A stretch of DNA of 64,000 nt, taken from Candidatus Reidiella endopervernicosa. Lineage in GTDB: Bacteria > Pseudomonadota > Gammaproteobacteria > GCF-013343005. The notes beneath the pieces are model-generated. The model saw only the letters and a program-made list of their open reading frames with translations. It had not been told where the DNA came from and made no database searches. The translations under genes were made by a program, and so were the position numbers. Location: contig NZ_CP054491.1 of NCBI RefSeq assembly GCF_013343005.1, forward strand, positions 3,144,501 to 3,208,500, read 5' to 3'. Below are positions 58,965 to 64,000 of the stretch, one piece after another; position 1 is the first letter of the stretch; each line of letters begins with the position of its first letter.

Positions 58965-60974
58965 ATGAAGGACCTCCATCCCAAAGCACACCAGGGCGAC
59001 CTCTCTCTGTTCGACTACATCAGATCCGTGAGCGACGATCTGGTCTCATACGTTGCGGCTGACTACACCTACCAGGCGATCAATGCATCCTATCTGGAGT
59101 TTCACCAAATGGGACGCGACGAGGTCATAGACCACACGGTTGCAGAGATTCTTGGTGAAGAGATATTTAGTAGCACCATCAAGCGACAGATCGATCGCTG
59201 CCTCAACGGCGAACACGTCAGTTTCGAAAAATGGTTTGAGTTCAGCAGTGTTGGCAGACGCTACTTGTCGGTCACCTACAATCCATTCATTCCCTCCGGT
59301 AGTGATGACGCGATCGGCGTTGTTGTTACCGCACGAGACATCACTGAGTACCAACTGCAACAAGAGCATCTTGAGCGTATAGAAAACGAGTTACGTCTGA
59401 GTCAGAAGAGCCTAAAAAAAGCGCAAAGGATTGCCAGCATCGGTTCCTGGGAGTGGGATTTAACCACGGATATCACCACCTTCTCAGATGAGTATTTCCA
59501 CCTGTTTGGTTTCGACGACAATGATCACGCCACTCGCGAGGATTGTCTGGGCCATATCCATCCCGACGATCTTGATGCCGTCAACAAGGCCGTGAGCGAT
59601 GCCCTTGATAGCTCTGAAAAATACTCCATTGAGTATCGAATAAATCTACCCAACGGCGAACAAAAACATATTCATGGCATGGGCCAGACGGAACAAGATA
59701 ACAGCGGTCAAACCGTTCGATTTTTCGGTACGGTTCACGACATCTCTGATCGTAAATGTGCCGAAATCTTGCTACAGAAGTCCCATAGTGAGCTTGAGAG
59801 ACGCGTTAAGGAGCGCACCCGTGAACTCCAGCAGACAAACACACAACTGGTTGAGGCCAACCAGGCAAAATCACAATTTCTAACCCGCATGAGCCACGAG
59901 CTACGTACCCCACTCAATGCCATTCTCGGCTTTGCCCAGCTACTGCAATCCGATCACGAAGAGCCGTTAAGCGAACGCCAAACACAGGGTGTCGAACATA
60001 TATTAAATGGTGGCTGGCACCTGCTTGAGGTGGTTAACGATCTGCTCGACCTGGCGGCCATTGAGGCCAACAAGATTGAACTACAACTTAAAACTATCCA
60101 TCCCGCCGAGTGTATTGAGTCGTGCATCGAGCTGATGTTGCCCCTGGCAAAAGAGCGCGCCATCGTTCTAAACGCTTCGATTAGTGACTGTAACAACTAT
60201 AATCTGCAGGCCGATCTGGTACGACTCAAGCAGATGTTACTGAACCTGTTATCCAACGCGATCAAATACAACCATGAGGGCGGCCGCGTCACACTGAACT
60301 GCGAGCTGACCGACACTGAGCAGCTGCGAATCTCAGTCACCGACACCGGGCCCGGCATCGCCGAGGGTGATCTACCGATCCTCTTTGAACCATTCAACCG
60401 GCTCTATCTGAACAATCACTCTGTTGAAGGAACTGGAATCGGACTCACCATTACCAAGCAACTCATCGAACGCATGGGCGGCAATATCGGCGTTAGCTCC
60501 GAGTTGGGTCAAGGCAGCACCTTCTGGCTTGAGTTTCCTGCCTATCGAACATCACTACCGCAGGGCGAACAGCAACGTTCCAGGTCGTCAGCCGCCGTCC
60601 CTCCAGATAGCAACACAACCATCCTCTACATCGAAGACAGCCCCAGCCATATTCACCTGATGGAGGGACTGATTCATAACATGCAGGGTGTACGCTTGCT
60701 GACCGCCTCCACACCGTCACTTGGCCTGGAGCTGGCACAGGCTCACCGGCCCGATATTATCCTGACCGATATCGGGCTACCCGACATGGACGGCTTCGAG
60801 GTGCTGGAACAGCTGCAAAAGAGTGAGGCGACGAGAGCGATTCCCGTGATTGCGGTCAGTGCCAACGCCTTCGACCGAGATATCCGCAAGGGGCTAGAGT
60901 CAGGCTTCCGCAACTATCTAACCAAGCCGCTCGATATCGGTGAATTCTACAAGGCGATCAACGAACTCCGCTGA
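58965..60974 (+). CDS. PAS-PAS hybrid sensor histidine kinase
   Basis: 669 residues. PAS 1 (~25-130), PAS 2 (~150-270: RIASIGSWEWDLTTDITTFS), a coiled coil (~275-315), and HisKA with the phosphorylated His in RMSHELRTPLNAILGFAQLL. The ATPase domain has LLNLLSNAIKYN (N box), VTDTGPGIAEG (G1) and EGTGIGLTI (G2). A C-terminal receiver has IILTDIGLPDMDGFEVL and TKPLD. There are no membrane segments, so it is cytosolic. It is divergent from nasT and separated by ~350 bp without a gene. The ligand is unknown; a nitrogen role is only suggested by position. Confidence 0.9.
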   Translation: MKDLHPKAHQGDLSLFDYIRSVSDDLVSYVAADYTYQAINASYLEFHQMGRDEVIDHTVAEILGEEIFSSTIKRQIDRCLNGEHVSFEKWFEFSSVGRRYLSVTYNPFIPSGSDDAIGVVVTARDITEYQLQQEHLERIENELRLSQKSLKKAQRIASIGSWEWDLTTDITTFSDEYFHLFGFDDNDHATREDCLGHIHPDDLDAVNKAVSDALDSSEKYSIEYRINLPNGEQKHIHGMGQTEQDNSGQTVRFFGTVHDISDRKCAEILLQKSHSELERRVKERTRELQQTNTQLVEANQAKSQFLTRMSHELRTPLNAILGFAQLLQSDHEEPLSERQTQGVEHILNGGWHLLEVVNDLLDLAAIEANKIELQLKTIHPAECIESCIELMLPLAKERAIVLNASISDCNNYNLQADLVRLKQMLLNLLSNAIKYNHEGGRVTLNCELTDTEQLRISVTDTGPGIAEGDLPILFEPFNRLYLNNHSVEGTGIGLTITKQLIERMGGNIGVSSELGQGSTFWLEFPAYRTSLPQGEQQRSRSSAAVPPDSNTTILYIEDSPSHIHLMEGLIHNMQGVRLLTASTPSLGLELAQAHRPDIILTDIGLPDMDGFEVLEQLQKSEATRAIPVIAVSANAFDRDIRKGLESGFRNYLTKPLDIGEFYKAINELR

Positions 60975-61191
60975 ACCTGCTCCACATGAGCACTGCCCGA
61001 TTGAAGCGCACGTAGTTACCTGCTGCACCACTGCAAAGCACAGCTACGATAGTCGCCCCCCATATCTCACCACCTCCAGTCCCTCATCCCTGGAACGATG
61101 CTTGCGCTGATATTCGCCATATAGTGGCACGGATAATTTCAGCACCCACCTGAAGATTCAAAAGTGGGAGCAGCACTGATCTTTGATAGGA

Positions 61192-61804
61192 CTATTTCGA
61201 TCGTACAAGCCGTCGGAGATGAGGCAACGGTCGAGGCATCAATTCTGTTTCAGGGGTCAAGGTCCGGGAGTCGCTATTTTTGCGAAAGTTTGTTTTGGGC
61301 ATCCAAGCCCAAGCAAACAGCAAAACTTCACGCGACCGTTTATGCCTGCGGCGCCCCGACCGTCCTGCGTTCGTTGCGTAATCACCTCTTCGCGGCTCTA
61401 CACAACTCCCTCAGTGACTCTACGCCGACATAAAGCCGTCTGCTGCATCTTCTCCGTCGTTCGCTCGCGCTCTCAACTACGAATATACAGACGGCGTCGA
61501 CTATCGGGGACTAACCGCCCTCACTTCGCTCTCCATGGCGGTCAGCGGGCGATGGCGTCCACCTCAACCGCTGCCTTAACGACAAGGGGTAGAGATCTCT
61601 GCCGGTAAGCAGATCGGATATGACAGCAAACGGAATCGCAAGCGCTTTACATTCTCCGATGAGGGCATCGTGGAGGTGCCCAAGGGTCATGTTTTTAGCT
61701 AAACCCGTATCGACCCAGCTGCGCCAACAATCGGAGTATTTGCGGATAGCTACCCCGCCACCACGACAATGGTCATATATATAGGACCATTCACTGATAC
61801 TCAT
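61192..61804 (-). pseudogene. Unknown protein gene split by repeat N, one frameshift
   Basis: Start MSISEWSYIYDHCRGGGVAI at 61804, then DALIGECKALAIPFAVISDL. After LLTGRD the frame changes by one, to LPLVVKAAVEVDAIA; copy N follows, and beyond it RTLTPETELMPRPLPHLRRL runs to a stop at 61192. The continuity across the repeat suggests one ~110-residue protein. I do not recognise the family. Confidence 0.5.
61267..61547 (+). repeat. 280-bp interspersed repeat, copy N (antisense in unknown gene)
   Basis: Plus orientation, opposite to the host. Left flank GGTCCG, right flank GGCGATGG. Removal joins GCC ATC GCC to CGG ACC. One extra T in GCCGTCTGC and one A fewer in the left stem. Right-end subtype 1. 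It is 21 kb from the next copy, M. Confidence 0.95.
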
Positions 61805-61940
61805 CTGGGCGGGCCAACCACACACGCCCGACCTTTCAAAACACGTTTTTCTTCATAAATTCAACAACTAAGCACAACCAATACACTCCGTAATTCACAA
61901 TTCAAACAAGTGTTTTGATTTTGTTGAAAGAAATAATTTG

Positions 61941-61967
61941 TAAAGATTATTGGCCGTAGGACGATAA
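61941..61967 (+). promoter_or_regulatory. Sigma-28 (FliA) promoter for the chemoreceptor
   Basis: TAAAGATT-N11-GACGATAA, compared with consensus TAAAGTTT-N11-GCCGATAA, at a spacing of exactly 11 and ~100 bp before the start. Expected for a late flagellar/chemotaxis gene. Confidence 0.75.
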
Positions 61968-62066
61968 CCTACACATATAGTAGGAATAGTCCTATATTAA
62001 CTACTCACTAATAGGTAGTAAGCACGACGCACACGCTGTGCATAACATCTGTCTGGAGCGACGATA

Positions 62067-63643
62067 ATGAAAAAGAATCTTCCCATCAGCAACGTTGAGC
62101 GCGAATACGCCGCTACAGCCAACATTCTTTCAACAACTGATCTGAAGGGTGCGATCAGCTATTTCAATGATGATTTTCTGGCGATCAGTGGCTTTGAGCC
62201 CGATGAGCTGACCGGCAAGAATCACAACGTCGTGCGCCACCCCGAGATGCCGTCCGCTGCCTTTGATGATCTCTGGAATACCGTCAAGGGTGGTAACTCA
62301 TGGATGGGCATCGTCAAAAACCGCTGTAAGAACGGTGACCACTACTGGGTTGATGCCTACGTCACCCCGATCAGAAGTAACGGCAGCACCATCGAATACC
62401 AATCGGTGCGCCAGAAACCCGACCGCGAACACGTCGCGCGGGCCGAGAAGGTCTATGCGCAGCTGACGGCGGGCAAGGTACCCAGCTCCATCAAGCCTTC
62501 AAAACTTAATACCGGCACCGTGGTGGTGGCGTCTGTCACAGCCTCGCTGCTGGCCAGTATCCTGCTGGTCTCTATCCTTCTCGATGTAGAGCTGATAACA
62601 ACAGCCGCCATGTTCGTCACTACGACTATCTTCTCCTCGGTCGCCACCCTGATCGCTCTCAATCCCATCAAGACGGCTGTTGCCAAGGCACGCCCGTCAC
62701 CGACAACCCGATTGCCCGTCACATCTACACCGGACGCAATGACGATGCCGGTGCTCTGCTATTGGCAATGAAAGCACTCGGTTCCGAGACGGGTGGAATC
62801 GTCGGGCGTATCTCAGACGATTCGAAGAAACTCTCAACGGGTGCCGAGAGTCTCGCCGCCACGGTAGAGATCACCACCCAGGGCATCCAGCAGCAGTACT
62901 CGGAGACCGATCAGGTCGCCACCGCCATCAACGAGATGACCGCCAGTATCCACGAGGTCTCAAGCAACGCACAGCTCACCGCTGATGCCGCCAGAGAGGC
63001 GATGTCTGAGTCAAATAACGGTCGTAGTGTCGTGCAGTCGGCATCCAGTTCAATCGGTAATCTGGCACAGGAGATCGAACGTGCCTCCAGCGTCATCGCC
63101 AATGTAGAGACCAACAGCAATGAGATCAGCTCCATCGTCGATGTCATTCAGGGCGTCGCTGAACAGACCAACCTACTGGCACTCAACGCCGCAATTGAGG
63201 CGGCCCGCGCCGGTGAGCAGGGCCGTGGTTTTGCAGTGGTTGCCGATGAGGTTCGTACTCTCGCCAGCCGTACCAACGGTGCCACCGAAGAGATTCAGTC
63301 GATGATTGAGAAGCTGCAGGCAGGCACGAGTGAAGCGGTCAGCGTGATGTCGAAGAGTCGCGAACAGGCGGTACACAGCGTTGAACAGGCCACCACTGCG
63401 GCACAGTCACTTGAGACCATCGCGGGCTCTGTCGACAAGATCAACGACATGAGCATGACCATCGCCTCAGCCGTTGAAGAGCAGAGCGCCGTTGCCGAGG
63501 AGATCAACCGCAGCATCACCACCATCCGCGATACCGCTGAGAACAACATGCAGGGTTCACGCGATGCCGAAGAGGCAAGCATGACCATGGCGGGGCTTGC
63601 CAATGGGCTGCGCGAACTGGCTGACGAATTCTGGACCAAATAG
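62067..63643 (+). pseudogene. PAS-type (Aer-like) methyl-accepting chemotaxis protein with one frameshift
   Basis: ATG 62067 (TGGAGCGACGATA upstream). A cytosolic PAS domain (~20-115: ISYFNDDFLAISGFEPDEL, NVVRHPEMPSAAFDDLW) is followed by two helices (~155-200). After AVAKAR near 62690 the frame shifts by one: [20 protein letters not shown] then [17 protein letters not shown] in the new frame. The signalling tip is complete ([35 protein letters not shown]). It is Aer-like in layout and probably senses redox or oxygen through a PAS cofactor. The shift may be a sequencing error. Confidence 0.9.
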
Positions 63644-63690
63644 TCCTCACCGCTCTCTGTGCAGAGCACTTCGTCCGTAACACAAAATAA

Positions 63691-63719
63691 GCCGGGGCCA
63701 GCTGCTAGCCGCCCCGGCC
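63691..63719 (+). terminator. Terminator after the chemoreceptor
   Basis: Stem GCCGGGGC/GCCCCGGC with a 13-base loop, ~48 bp after the stop; the T-tract is weak (CTATTAATG). Confidence 0.6.
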
Positions 63720-63880
63720 TATTAATGAGAGAGTTAGATCGATATTTTAAACATCACATCGATAGATGCGCACGTTGTCATGAGTCCGGTCGAGACCTGT
63801 TTATACCCCTTCACTGCCAATCTCCATAACCTCAACCACACTGCACGATATGGTGTAATTCAAAACACCCACCACTTGGT

Positions 63881-64000
63881 TTACAACCAGCATCTCCTAT
63901 ACCTTCTGTAATACAACAGCCAACAGCAGCCGAAGAGCCATTGCGCCCCGAAGGCACCACCACCTGATGCAGCAGATTTAGATTCAATTGGGTCTACCTC
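63881..64000 (-). CDS. C-terminal end of a possible GlyGly-CTERM protein (partial)
   Basis: The minus frame reads EVDPIESKSAASGGGAFGAQ then WLFGCCWLLYYRRYRRCWL and stop: Ser/Gly-rich linker, GGG, a short hydrophobic helix and an Arg-rich tail. This is the layout of GlyGly-CTERM sorting signals cut by rhombosortase. Only 39 codons are inside the window and the reading frame could be damaged. Confidence 0.35.
   Translation of the reverse strand, partial: EVDPIESKSAASGGGAFGAQWLFGCCWLLYYRRYRRCWL

Noticed and set aside
8239-61547. The 280-bp repeat as a self-splicing intron or intein
   Set aside because: Eight of 11 genic copies are antisense to their host, where splicing could not help; two are plainly intergenic, and no group I or II catalytic core is visible. 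Copies with stops in frame exclude an intein.
8239-61547. The 280-bp repeats as a CRISPR array or integron attC sites
   Set aside because: Spacing ranges from 0.3 to 21 kb with genes in between, units are too long for CRISPR repeats, and there is no integrase or cassette order.

Overview
The window comes from a gammaproteobacterium. FeoB, RlmG, CvfB, YaiI, YqjG and the nrt/nas/nirBD/narK nitrate genes all have gammaproteobacterial character, and there are GTAGCCCGGAT-type REP repeats, many c-di-GMP proteins (PilZ, GGDEF, GGDEF-EAL) and a chemoreceptor. It is probably a free-living aquatic species; the sequence alone does not fix the genus. About twenty genes are broken by single-base frameshifts, nonsense codons, a small deletion or inserted repeats, so this is either a decaying genome or an assembly with many indel errors. 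Where a break could be an assembly error, the entry says so.

The most unusual content is a family of 14 near-identical, non-coding, roughly 280-bp interspersed repeats (copies A-N, in both orientations, about 6% of the window). Each starts GG(G)AGTCGC and ends GGCGGTCAGCG. The left end folds into a long interrupted hairpin with one covarying base pair, and the right end carries a smaller hairpin. No terminal inverted repeats or target duplications are visible. In 13 of 14 copies the base pair before the insertion is CG. Eleven copies lie inside protein genes, and removing exactly the same unit restores the reading frame in most of them. No transposase gene is inside the element.

Layout. 1-8 kb: a decayed TVP38/flavin-disulfide-reductase gene, feoB, yaiI, DUF3179, yqjG with a doxX remnant, and a GlcG/HbpS-like protein. 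8-17 kb: small proteins, cvfB, an SGNH hydrolase split by repeat B, rlmG, a frameshifted LysR gene divergent from an SLC13/TrkA-C permease, and a PilZ protein. 17-25 kb: an AT-richer accessory island with an FKBP-rhodanese fusion, a RAYT (REP-associated transposase) pseudogene flanked by its own REP-like repeats and split by copy C, an Rhs remnant with an unusual coiled-coil insertion, and a sulfotransferase-like pseudogene. The island is bounded by duplicated fragments of the SLC13, PilZ and RND genes. 25-41 kb: an RND exporter, CBS plus ArsB/NhaD permease, a membrane protein split by two repeats, PPK2, a lysine-rich 38-residue protein, a CHASE-PAS-GGDEF-EAL-REC protein split by two repeats, a methionine-rich protein and a DUF2846 lipoprotein.

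41-59 kb is a nitrate assimilation region. The operon nirB - truncated globin - nirD - nitrate reductase - fused FeS/membrane subunit is divergent from narK, which is followed by a PP2C-kinase fusion. Farther right lie an ABC nitrate importer (nrtABD-like) and a NasT-like ANTAR regulator. Three sigma-54 promoters (GG-N10-GC), two NtrC-type dyads (GCAC-N7-GTGC) and an ANTAR-type antitermination leader are visible. Together they describe a classic NtrC/sigma-54 plus NasT circuit that imports nitrate, reduces it to nitrite and then to ammonium. 59-64 kb: a hybrid histidine kinase, an unknown gene split by repeat N, a PAS chemoreceptor with a sigma-28 promoter, and the end of a possible GlyGly-CTERM protein.
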